A DNA stretch of 52,372 nucleotides from Ectocarpus siliculosus (taxonomy: Eukaryota; Sar; Phaeophyceae; Ectocarpales; Ectocarpaceae): the NCBI GenBank assembly GCA_000310025.1, contig FN649744.1:1665199-1717570 (forward strand), given 5' to 3'. Made by a program: the position numbers and the translations under genes. Positions 20,035 to 32,386 of the stretch are shown piece after piece. Within the stretch, counting starts at the first letter, position 1; the number at the start of each line of letters is the position of its first letter. Below the pieces are notes generated by a model that did no database searches, was not told where the DNA came from, and was given only the letters and a program-made list of their open reading frames with translations.

Positions 20035-22445
20035 CCCAGGACAAAGCGAGGTAGAAGGTGAGGCAGAAAGCGGGAGAACAAGCAAGCGTCGGGATGCTGG
20101 CAGGAGCACATACACGGCGAAGCACGCCTGAGGTGGTCTTCAGAAAAAAAGAACTGCGTTTCCAACGGGCTTTGCTCGCCACCCGAAATCCCCGGCCGTC
20201 GGTCTGCTTCAAGACGTTCATGCACGGGGTTGAGGAGGAGGAAACCAGGCGTGCACCCTGATGATAGAATCTGATTGGGACCGCGGAATCCACGAGTCCG
20301 AACACCTGGAGTCGTATCATCCCATAGGCGCGCTGCGGTTGGCCATGGGCGAAGCAAAAGCTTTGAGCCTTGCACACGCCGTGCCCACGTTCCCAAAGAG
20401 AAGTTAATTTCTCAGTGATCACTCCACCGGAGAGCGAACAATCCTACGCGACCAGAGCCAAACACTTGAACCCGCCCCCTGCCAGCTCCGGTACGCTCCG
20501 TCCCGGCTTTGTAGGAATGCGAGGTCAATGGTCTAACGACTACGGCATGCACGACTATGAGTGCATGCCCCCCTGCCAGCTCCGTGTTCATTCTACCACG
20601 ACGCAATGCAAAACGAAAGCCGTCGTGTTGTTTAGTGATCAACCCAATCCACACACACAGCGACAATCTAGGTCCTTCTGAGTAGTGCATGGTTTTTCTA
20701 CACCAGTCGGGTTATTGTGCATGGTAGCGCAGAGTACCTCGCGCGAGTCTAGCCCGGCCTGCAAGAACCAGCGCACGAAGACCTCCCCGTTGACCGAGCC
20801 TACTTGTTGCACGTCAAAGAACCTGGCCACCGCGGCGCCCTCGGATGGGCGGAGGTAGATGTGCAGGCTCATCTGCAGCTGCTCTCTGAACTCCGCCGGG
20901 AGCATTTGCACACGCTGTAGCCAAGGAAGCGAAGCACATCGCGGCAAACGGGATAATGGTGTGGCGGTGGCGGTGACGGCGGTTTCTTTTAAGAACAAGG
21001 CTTGGTGTTGCTCGTCGTGGGAATACTTCGCCTACATTACATGACTTGTTCGGTCTTGTTGGCATCGACCGCGCTACAGCATTAGTGCAATTTCCTCTCG
21101 AAGACAGCCAGAGAGAATATGCAGAATGATTTTCTTGGGCCAGTGACAACTTTGGTTTTGTCATTACCACGCCGGCGGCTTGGGGTAGTGCTCGCCGCAG
21201 AGGCTGAGCAGGTACAATACGGCCGCAAATCTCAGGCTCAGTTTCTTGCAAGACAACGCGTTATGAGCGGGGCCAATGGTGTTTTAGGCGGACAAGTGCG
21301 CCATGAGGGTTGACATCGATGATCCAGGATTGAGGAGCAGGGGAAGGTTAAGGAATAGAATGTGCATTTCGCTGAGGTCGTGCTACTCGACAGCCACTTG
21401 GTACGCACACCTCAGGCACGTATCAACCGATGACGGCCAGTCGCCATCGATCCACGCACTCTGGTTTGGTTCCGAGAGACCTTTGGAGCAGGTGGAATCG
21501 TTGGAATAGGCACTACTGGATGGAATACCCAACCGCTCAACACTATTTATGCTAGTAGGCACTGTTTCCGCACGGCTCAGAATACGATTACCAGCACCTG
21601 GAACCCCCTGATGCACTGCTTGCCGTGCATCCACGCGAACGACGAGGCGCAAAGGGTGAGCTTCGCCAGCCCGCTCTCGAGGGCGCTCTGCTTCTTCCAT
21701 CGCCCCCTCCAGGAATCGGTGCTGGTGCTGGCACTTTTGCTGACGCGCGACGAAGACGCCGAGGACGATATACGTTGCAGCTCGCGGGTCGACCTGACCG
21801 CCATTCGGTTCTGGGTAGGGCGACGCGAACGACAGGCGGCGCAAGGCTCGCCATCAGGATTTTGCGAACGAATGAAGGCCAACGCTTGCCGGAACACTCC
21901 AACATACCTGTGGCTGCATAGTCCTGTGCACACGCGTGTACACCGTTTTGTCTAGACTAGGTGCCCTATTTAGGGCCTGGTTAATGCCGGGGGCCTGGAC
22001 GCCTGGAAAGACTGTATCGAGTAGTCGAGGGGTGGGCGAAGGCCGAGAGACCTCTACTACACAAGACCAAAAAGAAAAACCGAGTTGTATCTTTCGTGAA
22101 GCATTTAGCCCCCGTACGTCATCAATACACGATCGTTTGACTTGTGTTGTACACTCTCCGTCCATAATTTGGTCAAGCTCAGCGGATGTTGCGTCGAAAC
22201 GGCTCAAGATTCTATCGAACATGTTATGGTGGCTCTCCCTCCAGCACCTTGATCAATGTCCGGTGAGCGCGTCGAAAGGGTTGTAGGTCGTCGTACACAG
22301 ACGAGGACAAAGATTCCATCGTCTTTTTCGAAGTTGTCGACAGCGAAGAGTCGCCCCTCCATCCACCACCGATGCTACTCGCGCAGAGATGGCTGGAGTG
22401 CGGGAGTCCTGTGAGAGAACTGTCGCTCTGCTCCCTTGCCAGCAT
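18544..22445 (-). CDS. two-module EF-hand protein, six-exon model
   Basis: Exons on the minus strand: 22445-22248 (least certain), 21810-21598, 20914-20738, 19808 to about 19609 or 19621, 19092-18946, 18700-18544. Where both splice sites are identified, phases agree (0,0,0, then 2 into exon 6). Module 1 joins ESGLAKLTLCASSFAW to PAEFREQLQMSLHIYLRP and RFFDVQQVGSVNGEVFVRWF, an EF-hand whose loop lacks the final Glu spacing, so probably does not bind calcium. A charged coiled coil follows (DHEEQRLRREGERAEVARKR). Module 2 repeats the plan: FSAEDRASALLLLGKIALSY, MAFRLQLFRSFGIRLTDRQF and the loop D-I-N-R-D-R-C-I-D-G-A-E, a near-canonical calcium loop. The proposed intron inside that loop begins GC instead of GT. 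The protein may continue past the stop at 18544, since GGGCGGTAACG there could be a donor. Partner and pathway are unknown. Confidence 0.65.
19900..20033. repeat. (GA)n microsatellite in an EF-hand gene intron
   Basis: Interrupted GA/GACA/GATA repeats ending in a pure GA run of about 40 bp. It lies between exons 3 and 4 of the minus-strand EF-hand gene, so it would be CT-rich in the transcript close to the exon 4 acceptor. Confidence 0.9.
20491..20568 (+). mobile_element. 5'-truncated 78-bp insertion of the poly(C)-ended repeat, with 16-bp target duplication
   Basis: The segment matches only the last part of repeat copy A (GCTCCGTCCCGGCTTTGTAG to GACTATGAGT). It is flanked by CCCCCTGCCAGCTCCG at 20475-20490 and the identical 16 bp at 20569-20584. 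Extreme 5' truncation with a target-site duplication of this size is the signature of target-primed reverse transcription. It sits antisense in an intron of the EF-hand gene. Confidence 0.85.
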
Positions 22446-24950
22446 CTTCGATTGTGGCTGGTCGTGGAAGGAGAGATGCCAGGGGAGACGCCGCTTTCTG
22501 GTGCGGGACGCATGATGTCGGTCCCATCCTGCTCGATGGAATAGCAATTGTATGGTGAACATGTGAGGTGTGGCGTGGTGTGGGTCGTTATACCCCCTCC
22601 CACCCCCCCATCTCTCTCACGACATACTATGTGCTATGCATTTCGGACATATCTTGCTTTTTTTATTATCTTTCTCGTTCTAGTGTCTGCCTTCATGAGC
22701 GATCGACAAGCATCAAGATGGTGATGCCGTTGTGTGCCCGTTGTGGCGCACCACACAAGAGTATTGTAGTCTCAACATCGAATGGTGTGCCGATGTTGAA
22801 ACCTCGCATGACTTGCAGTATCGTGAATGAATATTAGACCTTGTACGGTACTCGTGCACGCGCATAATGCGCGGAAGTTCGGTTGATTGGCTATGAAGTA
22901 CTATAGCTTGAGCGAAATCCCTTCTCCCTAATATGCGAGTTTTCCGGGTGCATCTGACAAGATGTGTACCAGACCTTACACGCACACCCATACATGAATT
23001 GGGCTAGAAACACCCTACAAGTACAGGACAGATATGTGGGGACTCCCTCACCAACACGCACGCACCTCGATCGAGAATGCCGCGCAATTCGGTGTGCTTG
23101 TTCGCGAGCGTTGGAAAGAGGACAATCGTCTGCGCAAACCAAACAGTACAAGGAAGGGAACACGTGCGTTCACATCCATTTTTTGTCGTTGTTCTGCTGA
23201 AATGTGCAAAGGACAGACATGTATCTACAGTTTGTAGTCTACATAGATGATGAAGGCATCTGTAGAGTACGCCTGGCGGCGGTTCTTCCCTGAATGGAAT
23301 GCTCCCACACAGCGATGTATGTATGGTTCTTTGGTTCCTTGCGAACTTTTGTGGGAGCGTCATCGACATACCGAAGCCGCGTGCAAGATTTGCCTCTATT
23401 GTAGTCTATGCTGGCAGCTCATACAGAGTTACCGAGTTACCCGTGGGGGAAGTTGAGGTCGAAATACAGGTGTGGTTGCCTTTGTAAAGCAGACAGCGGC
23501 ACAACAAGTGCCACCTGTTCCTACAGTAGTAGTACAATCTCTCTGCAGGATGCACGCATCCATTCCAATGTACAAAACGTGTACAGCGCAGGAATAACCG
23601 CCGTACATTTCCGACCGCCGTGCTGTAGACTACAGCAGTACCATTCGCGTACGTGTAGTCTAGACGTGTACACTAACTATTATGCGTGGAGTTCGGTGGT
23701 GACAGCTGGACTGTCTGTAGCACTTCAACAGCGTCTTTGTAGTGTGTGGTGGCAGCACCTGCATTTTGAGGATGTAGTAGTGCTGTAGCAGAGGCGGTCT
23801 CCTCTAGGCCCCCACAAGTAGGGTGGATGGCCACCTCCTGAGGTTTTTTCCTGACCTTTGCAGGTGCAGAGAGCTCTCTCATGCTCAAGGCAGCCAAAAC
23901 GTTTCAGAACCATAACCCTTCAGTGTGTGGAGACCCACGAGGCACAGTAACATGATGAAGGATACCCTCTTTTCTTCAAAATACTAGCTGAGAGCCCCCC
24001 CCAAGCGGGAAGTCAGTTCAACTTGACTTGCAGATCAATTTTCACAAATTATTACCAGTCAACCACAGGAGCGCGTGCGTGCGTTGTCAGCACTTTCGCC
24101 CCCCTTGCAAGATCACGGCAGCCAGGTTTACACGAGCAAGAGGAGAACACTACACGGCCAACACCGGGTCAGTCTAGGTGCGTGCGGTCTGGTGCACCAC
24201 TCGCGGAGCGAATGTGGTGGTGGTGTGGCGTGTGAGAATTCTGAATTTGTGTTGTACAGAGCGGGTGCTGGTTGAAGGGCGTGAGGGGTGGCTTTCTCGG
24301 GAGAGGAAACGAAGCGTGAGAGAGCTTCCAACCCGAACCTTGAGCAAGGGTCCCGCAGCAGGCTCTCCAGCTAGCTGGCACCTTCCCGTGGACTCAACCA
24401 GCACCCGTCGCGGCCTTGCGGCAGCGAGGACGTGTTATATTCGGTGAATGGTGGAAAGTCCCGGAACACCGACGACCTCGGTGATTCCGATCCATACACA
24501 CATCATTGTTTTCGTTTTTGTTGGACGTTGAATGCGTGTCGTCATGTCGTCATCACATCGCCGACAGCATGTCTTGGAATCAACTTCCCGCTACGCAGCT
24601 CACCCCTCCCTGACCCTCAACCCGTCCCAACGCTCCCCCCGGAGCATGGGAGGTCCCCCGCCGGGTTGTCTCGCGCTGTGAATTCGGCTGTGTCCGTCCT
24701 GTGCCACACCAGACTTTGCGGTTGATTTTTTGAAAAATATTATCTGTCTCCAAACGCGTCACTCCCACGAAACTTGTGGCCAGCCAAGCTCAACGTCTGG
24801 GGGCGGATGTATGATATCACTCCGCTCTTTTTCATGGCGTTGTAGTACGCAGCACGATCGCAGCAGTATCGCTCCGCCGTTCTCCGCTACCCTCACACTC
24901 ACTGCCCCCCCCTCCCCCCCTCCGCTACGCCAGCAGGAGGTTCGAGCAGC
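22446..24950. other. intergenic, no gene recognised
   Basis: No exon-like frame was accepted on either strand. The word TGTAGTCTA or its complement recurs near 23235, 23398, 23627 and 23655. The last ~50 bp before 24951 are C-rich and may be the 5' UTR of the following ORF. Confidence 0.45.
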
Positions 24951-26192
24951 ATGAAGAGGGCGGTCTCGTCGATGGATGCCTGGGGCGTTCGGCAGCAGGG
25001 CGGGGGGGATGAACACGTACGCTTGAAGAGGTGCAAGAGTGCGTTCGCAAATTTGAAAGCGCTGTCGACCAGCGCCGGCGCTGCGGGCGTCGGCGAGGAC
25101 ACGAGCGATAGAGGCTTACGGGTGGAGCACGCGATAGTGCCGCGGTTGCGGAACTTTTTCGGCCAGCGGCAGCAGCAGCAGCAGCAAGACGGGCCATCGT
25201 CGCCTACCCGGGGCGGCTTGTCGCGGCACCGCCGGTCGACGGGCGAAAAAAAGCGCGGGAGGAGTGGATCGGCGGCCGCGGCGGGTAAGACTTCTCTCAT
25301 GTTCGGTTCAACAACGGCAAGACGATGGCCGTCAGCAGAGCGCTCAGCAGCGATGCTAGCAGCTCAACACCACCAACATGTCGCCCCCCTGCAGCACGGC
25401 ACCGCGGCGGCGGTGGCGGTAGCGTCGACGGCGCACAAGCGGCTGTTCGGGAGCGGCAGCAGCAGCAGCAGCAGCAGCAGCCGAGCTTCGCCGAGAGAAG
25501 GTGTGGCAACACCAACAGCAGCGGGTGGTTGTTCAACCACCGGCATCAACCGCGGGTTGGGGCCATCAGCAGGCGGCGGCTTCTCGTCCAGCCGGCGCAG
25601 CTTCGCGTCCTCGTCCTTCGACACGTTCAGCACCGTTCACGAGCAGCAACAACCGTCCTCCGATACCGATGCCGAGCCTTCTTGTCCTCCCAGCGGCGGC
25701 ACCCGTTGCCCGTTCTTGCAACACGAACTGCAACAAGGATCTGAAGAAGAGGCGCGGGGGGGGGAGGGCTCGCCGGGCGCCCTGCTGATGGGAGGAGGCC
25801 GTTCGGAAGAGGCGGCGCCGACCACGAATGGCATCGAGTTCAGCGGGTGGATGTCAGAGCCGGCAGCGGGGAGTTGCTCCTCCGGGTTCAGCATCGTGGG
25901 CTTCGACGACGATGATGAAGGAGGCGGGGTTGGAGGAACCAGTGATGAGGAGGAGATGGAGGAAGAATGGTGCCCTACCGCTAGAGTTACCGACCCCCAC
26001 GGCGGCGGCGGTTTTGGCGACGCTACTACTGGTGGTGGTGGTGGCGAGTCGACCTGTCCCCCGCAACAGCAACAACAGCAGCCGCGAGAGGAAGGGCTGG
26101 GTGAGTCGCCGTCTTCCTCCCCGATGCTGCTGCTGCGCCTGCAGCGCCGTTTCGAGGACATGCTCCTCATCTCCGACGTGCCTACATGTTGA
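24951..26192 (+). CDS. low-complexity protein of unknown function, 413 aa
   Basis: Single uninterrupted frame from ATG 24951 to TGA 26190-26192. The first 70 residues look ordinary and charged (VRLKRCKSAFANLKALSTSA, EHAIVPRLRNFFGQR). After that the protein is dominated by tracts: Gln runs from CAG/CAA repeats near 25171-25188, a Ser run from AGC repeats near 25457-25480, Gly- and Glu/Asp-rich patches, and a Gln run near 26063. The end (MLLLRLQRRFEDMLLISDVP) is a possible short amphipathic helix. No domain, signal peptide or membrane segment is visible. Other frames here are also long because of GC bias, but this one has the most consistent composition and length. It may be one exon of a larger gene. 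Confidence 0.5.
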   Translation: MKRAVSSMDAWGVRQQGGGDEHVRLKRCKSAFANLKALSTSAGAAGVGEDTSDRGLRVEHAIVPRLRNFFGQRQQQQQQDGPSSPTRGGLSRHRRSTGEKKRGRSGSAAAAGKTSLMFGSTTARRWPSAERSAAMLAAQHHQHVAPLQHGTAAAVAVASTAHKRLFGSGSSSSSSSSRASPREGVATPTAAGGCSTTGINRGLGPSAGGGFSSSRRSFASSSFDTFSTVHEQQQPSSDTDAEPSCPPSGGTRCPFLQHELQQGSEEEARGGEGSPGALLMGGGRSEEAAPTTNGIEFSGWMSEPAAGSCSSGFSIVGFDDDDEGGGVGGTSDEEEMEEEWCPTARVTDPHGGGGFGDATTGGGGGESTCPPQQQQQQPREEGLGESPSSSPMLLLRLQRRFEDMLLISDVPTC

Positions 26193-27897
26193 ACCGTCTC
26201 TTAAATTCGTGGAATTTTTTTTCCGAGCGTCACCTCGGAATAAGAGAGAGGTGGTGAGAGCCCGCCACACGGCATATTGCAATAACAACACGTATTATGT
26301 TCCCCCCCCCCTTTTTTTTATGCTGCATGGTAGATTTTTCATTCAGACAAAACGTGCTTTGAACGAGAGGCACGAAACGAGATTAGAAGTGAGTGGAGGC
26401 AAACAAACCCCTGGGTAGCTAGATTTGGGGTTGGTTCCCATCACCGTGGTGGGGGTTGCGTATTTTTTCGTTTTTATTTCCTTGTTCTTGACGGGGGTTC
26501 AACAACAGCAATAAAAAAGGACGAATCATCAGAATCCTTAGTGCAAGAGTACAGCTGTTTTTCAGCGAGCTTCCCCCTGAACCACCGGAGGCTTTTATAT
26601 TTTATTTATGTAGATGGCTGTTGAATCAACATTTTTTTCGTTTGATTGGTGAAACTAGACGACGTGCGTATGCACGGTGGGCTTTTGGCGGCCCAACGCA
26701 TGCGCGGCCAAGGCCATCCCGTAGTGTTGATGCACCAGCATGTTTTCGCTTACCACAGGGTTTGATAGAGAAAAAAGGACCAACAAACGTAACTAGCGTA
26801 GGCGTGAGTGTATCTACTTCCAAGTATATACATTCGCGGACTCGAATGACCTGTTTCGAGAAATGTTGTTTTTTGAGACGTATCATAGTAGTACCAAGAA
26901 CCAGGATTCGCACATGTTTTAAAGCCGATTAAAAAAGTTGAAAGTTGTACCATTAAAAAACTACAGCTGTTTTTTTTGTTGTTGGTCGCAGCCGCGCAGC
27001 CACGCCGCCGCTGTTGCTCTTACAGTTTTCGCCTCCGCGGGGGTGCGGTCCGGATAAAAACAAGGACGGCTTGTAGTGCATGCGCGGGGGGTGGGGGATG
27101 TTGGGTGTTGTTTTCCTTGCACCAGTCAGTCTCCATCCCCCCAATGAACTCTGACAGCAATCTTATTTTTCTTGTGTCGGGGGTACTGGAAAGAAACGTT
27201 ATCGTGATGAATGGATGCTCTTTCTGTCGCAAGGACGAACAGCAGTAGTAACGTCTTTCTTTCTTTTTTTTTTGCTCTGTTGCGCTTTTTTCGGATTGCT
27301 TTTGCTGGTGTTTCGGAGCCTCGTAGAATGCGCACCTTATTTCGTTTCGTGGTCGAGTGCATCCTCCGTGTTCTGGTCGGCTATGAGATTGCGTGCGCTT
27401 ATACAACATTGAAGCGCATTTACTCTCCCTCGGAGAGTCGGCGGTGCGTTCGTGATTTGTTTGTATTTCTGCTGTTTTTGGGTCATCGTCTTGTAATTTT
27501 TGACTTGCGAATGAACATTTTTATTTTTTGTAGCTGTCGTGGTCTTGTTTTCGTGCCGCCTAATCTCGCTCTCTCGACATGGTTGGGGGTACAACGCGTC
27601 GGGCGTTGCTTGTCTTCGGTCGATGTCGCCCGCGCCCCCGCTGTGGGCAGGCAGCAAGCAGGGCAGCAGCTAGGTGTAGAAAAATGGAGAAGGGCTCCAC
27701 CTTTTTTCGCGACTGGTGTCCCCCCCCACCGCTTCTCGCAAGCGGACACACTGCCCTGTAAAGTGTGGTGGTGGCAGACATATAAGTATAGTTGTTGAGT
27801 GCATGCAACTGATAATTGTGTTTTTTTTCGTTTCTCAGTACATAAGTCAGTAGGTTAGATACGTGCCCCTTATTCGCTGCCCGAGTGGGCGCGCGCG
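26193..27897. other. intergenic, no gene recognised
   Basis: A/T-richer sequence with several homopolymer T runs; a candidate poly(A) signal AATAAA at about 26510 lies downstream of the preceding ORF. Nothing else is supported. Confidence 0.45.
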
Positions 27898-28340
27898 GGG
27901 GGGAGGGGGGGGGGGGGGGGGGGGGGGGAGGGGAAAGGCCGGGCGAATTTTTTACTGGAGAAGAAAAGGGGGGGCCGCCCCCCCGCGGGGCGCCCATCCG
28001 GGGTTTTCTTTTTGCCCCCCTTTGTTTGGGTGGGGGGGGGGCCTACCGGAATGGAGGGGAAACCCCTTTTTTGTTTCTGCCGCCGGGGGGAGGGGGGGGC
28101 CACCCATGTTCCAGGGGGGGGGGGGGGGGGGGGGGGGTTAAAAGGGGGGGGGGGGGGGGTTTCCCGGGGGGGCCCCCCCGGGGTTTGGGGGGGCTGTGGG
28201 GGGGGGCCTCCCNNNNNNNNNNNNNNNNNNNNNNNNNNNNNNNNNNNNNNNNNNNNNNNNNNNNNNNNNNNNNNNNNNNNNNNNNNNNNNNNNNNNNNNN
28301 NNNNNNNNNNNNCGTTTGGGGTGGGGGGGGGGGGGGGCTT
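27898..28340. other. poly-G low-quality sequence flanking a 100-N assembly gap
   Basis: Positions 28213-28312 are N (exactly 100, a typical scaffold placeholder). The sequence on both sides is dominated by G runs and looks like failed read ends, so translated Gly/Pro-rich frames here are not evidence of genes. The true distance across the gap is unknown. Confidence 0.9.
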
Positions 28341-31300
28341 ACAGCAGGTGGGGTGGTGTTGTCACGTGTGTAGCACTCATGGGTTTCGCGTGTCTGTTGA
28401 TTGTCGTCTTCCTGTCTGCATTCCTTCTGGTCGTTTGTGTTTTGTGTTGTTGTCGTTTGCGATGTTGGTCTGTCTAGAGTTGCATGAATGATGTACTTGG
28501 CGGATACATGCCCGAGGCAGCCAAGAACGCAACCGCGCGACGACATTGCGCTGTTTTTCGTTGCTGCTGCGTATGAGCAGGAAAGCGCCTACAAAACGCG
28601 GGACGGTCGATTTTCTCTCTTTAGTTTTTTTTGTGGTTTGGGGCTGCCGACCTCTCTCTCCCTTGGTTGAGTGGGTTGTCTGGTTGAACCGGGATAAATC
28701 CCGTACAACCAAAAGGGAGGACGTCGCGCGTCTTGTGAGAAGTGTGTGCCGTCTCGGCGTCTTGGGCGTGTGTGCCAGTGGACGTGAGGGTGTGGTGTTG
28801 CGTTAGTGCTGATGTCGTCGTGTCTGGGCGCGTCTTTCATGTGTTCCATGTGTGTGTGTCTCTTTGTGTCTCTTAGAGTTGACCGCGACTGACAGGCTGA
28901 CCAAGCGTTTGCTTCGGTGTGTGCAAGCAAGCAAGCAAATACCGGGGCGTGCACGAAAGGACGAGCCGTCCCACGGTACGTTCCGGGCTGAGTCACGCGA
29001 CGGTTAGTTCCGAACGAGTTTCGGGGGTGTCGTGAATCGCGGCCGGGTGTTTTGAGATGCGCTCCGCATCCTGCGTGTGTCGTACAACGTTGCATGCTAG
29101 TGTCAAGGGGTATCGACGAAGATGAGCTATCATTGGCGAGTCTCTCACGTACGGTCTTCGCGCGTGTGTGGGAGCTTAGCCGTGTTGGGGGCGACTTTAT
29201 TGGATGCCCGGCAGCAGCTAGCTGAGTCTTCGAGCGCTATTGTTTTGTCCCTTTCTTCGTGTTGTGCTTTCATGTTGTGTTTTTTGTTTTAAGACGAGCA
29301 AGAATAGCGAGATAGCGATCGAAGCAGGGATGTGGAAAGGCGTGCTGTTGAAGGCGCCCGGCCGTGCGCCGCAGGTCCGTAGTAGCAGCAGCAGTTTTAG
29401 CGAGATATATGCTATAGGGTGATTTGAGTGTGTTTTTATGCAAAATGGGGGTTGGGCGGCCGTGGAAAGAAAGTTGCCGTTGTGAAGCATGGATCCGTTG
29501 GAATCTGCGACAACAGCAACGTTCCACGGTACGGTTTACCGGCGCCCAATCCCCGCTGAAACCCGGGAGTCGCTCGTGGTGTTAGAGAAGACAGGAGGCC
29601 TTCGCCGTTGATGTTTAGAGAGGCTGGAGGCTTGAAATTGTTTTAGGCATGCATGAGTGATTGTGAAAAGGGGCTGTCGACATTCATTCCCCGATTTCAA
29701 TCATCCCTCGAATGTTTGCGTTTGATGCCACGGCATGGTTTTGGTGGCACTTTTTATTTCTCTAAGCTAGCCTTGGTGTGAGGTCAAGGGTGTGTCGTTT
29801 GGTGTGGTGTGCCGCACGCCCTTGCCTCCACTTGTGCGTGGCTGCATTTGGCCACATCGGCGATTGCTTTTGTCTCGCAAGTGTGTGTCTTGCGTGTGGT
29901 AGAGATGGAAGTCATGCGTGCTATCTCGGAAAAGAAGACGTGACAAGGGCGAGGACGGCAGGACTTGGTGCCGGTCTTGTGGTTGATTTTTGATATTGCA
30001 TCATTGATTTAATTTTAGTGGTTGGGTTGCCGGAGTTCTTGCGCGAACACATGTGCGATAGCAACTTTTTTGTCTTGATAGAGGATAGAGTGGAAGAGAG
30101 AGAGAGAGAGTGAGCTGCACTCTGCGAGCAGGCAGGTGCAACAATGCTGGAAATAAAACAAATGAACAAGAAGCCGGTTCCTTGCTTTTTTTGTTCTTGC
30201 GGAGACAGACAGACGCATGTTTCGTCGAAGCACCCTCCCCGAGCGCGCGCGCCGATTTTTTCGAAGGGGTGGTCTTTGGCTTTGTTGTCTTGTCAATTCC
30301 TGACAACTGATATACCTCACTAACCAACACGTGCCACAAGATTGTTGATGGCGACGACTTCTCGCTGTGTTAGCCCCGCCGTGCGAAGAAAAAAGAGAAA
30401 CACGCCTCTGCTGGCTGCTCCCTCTGAAACACCGTCCAGCTTACTTCCCTACGCCGCTGTGACAATGGGAATAAGGGTATAACAAGAGAAGTACGAGAGC
30501 TCGTGGGCGAACACACACGTCTTTCAGGCAGAATGCGATTGATCGTTTCAAAGCCAAAACCAAAGTAGCGCCAGCTTCTTCAAATGTTTCGTATATCTTG
30601 CCCATGCCACCTTTCAACACCTCTCTCTCTCTCCGCGCCAACAACAACGCTGATGACGTCCCCGTGGAAAGGAACGCATCACCACCATTCACTCGTTCCC
30701 AATTCGGAGGACGAAGAGTGCTTGGAACGGTTCGACTTTTCGCGGTCGCGTCCTGCAACAGGCTGTCGTACTTGGACGTTCAACTATCGCGGACGAACAC
30801 TTCCATCCATCCGGTCACACCCCGCTTTTTTTGTCGAGGTGCATCCCTCTTGTTATGTAGATAGATGGAAGGATGAAACAAGGAAAACAGGCCAAAAAAC
30901 ATGTTTGAAGAGTTCTGTATGCACATTGCGTGAATATGAGTTCGTCAAACAAGAAAAAAAACGATGGGTGCTATCGTACCTATTACTACACAAGATTTTC
31001 ATGCCAGGTTAAAACGTTAAAACAAACAGACGTGCTCCCGTTGTACAGTGCACAAAAAAAATAGGAAACTCTTCGCAGCAGTAGTGCTTTTACGAAAGAC
31101 GCACGTGCTGCGGAGGAAACAACGGGTGGGCGTACGGGCAGCTACACCGGCCTACACGGGAAGATTAATCTCCTGCTATGCCAACGCGAGGACGAGGAGA
31201 GGCGAACAGACACGAAAAGGCTTCTATCTCTCGCTACCCAAGAAAGCACTGAACTCTCAATCAACCGTTGTATGTGTGAACCACAAGGGGGGCGGACGTA

Positions 31301-32386
31301 TGAACCGCACAGCGCACCACGAGCACCTGTCGCTATCGTGCGGCTGCTGGACCAAACGACACCGGCGGAACCGTAGCAGCACGCCGAGGCCTTACAAGAC
31401 ACCAGAACGCAATTCCCCCACGCACGGACAGCGTCGAGAGCGGCCACACCGCAGGGAGTGGTCAAGGGCAGTGGTACGCCAAATTTGTCCTCCAGATGCC
31501 TCTATGTATCATATGCATAGCTGCGACACCTAACCCCTGCCCTTTGAGAAAGGCAGCGAGCCCCGCAGAAAACAACGGCGGCGCTCCCCGACCAACGATG
31601 AAACAAACGCCTTCTTACGTTGTAAAACCGAAGCGGGGACACTTTAAAAAGAGCGGCGCTGCAATATGCTCCTAGAGGGGTCGACTAGGCAAACACACCC
31701 TTTCCAATCTGAGAGGACCCCCATTCGCCTCTCTCACCGAACGGTCGGTCAGAGAGAAAAAAAATACTTACGTAAACACGGCTGGGCGTGGACCATGTGG
31801 GCCCAGCGGCGAGCGGGGCAAACCGAAATAAATGTCTATCCTGCACTGTAACAGGTCCTCCGCACAGCCGCATCAGCAGCCAACCACGTTCAAACATATG
31901 TGCGTGCAGGGATGTGCACAATACACACCTCCCTCCGTCAAAGAAGCTACTTATTTGTACAACAAAGCAGCGCAGGGACAACATTCTTGCGAAAAACCGG
32001 GGACCGTTCAGAGAGCCACAGCAGCAGCCGCGAAACCGGTCACACTACCGAACGTCTAACGGCACGCAAAATCAGAAAGACTCGGATACTCACGCTCGGC
32101 GATCACCTCTCACCCTTCCAGCTATTCACCGGCCGATAGCATTCCTTGCCCCGTGCACTCCCACCCACTCGGACAAAGACGGGTATAGACTTCGAAAAAA
32201 CAAATCCACGAACCACAAGCCGGTGCCCCAGGGTGCCGACCAAGACCATCCAACAAAGAGCGCGCCGAACCGTCGCAGCAGCACAACGGACAACACCCCC
32301 AAAACAACACCGTGATGCTCTGGGGGCCTGAAGCTGTTGTGCGTCGGCGGCAGCGGCAGCGCAGTCAAATGCGAGAGCGGGGCACG
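28341..32386. other. intergenic, no gene recognised
   Basis: About 4 kb with no coherent exon series on either strand. GT-rich before 29.3 kb, mixed afterwards. Short GA run at about 30092-30112. It could hold UTRs or an unrecognised non-coding transcript. Confidence 0.4.

Noticed and set aside
19612-20422. Minus-strand frames with long Ser-Leu repeats
   Set aside because: They translate the (GA)n microsatellite in an intron.
21854-22222. Extra exon of the EF-hand gene starting FDRILSRFDATSAELD
   Set aside because: Composition is plausible but it has no good donor or acceptor, and skipping it leaves compatible phases.
27863-28546. Gly- or Pro-rich frames crossing the N gap
   Set aside because: They come from poly-G low-quality sequence and run through unknown bases.
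31048-31533. 161-codon plus-strand frame
   Set aside because: Arg/His/Thr-rich with no domain, splice context or repeated pattern; likely chance.
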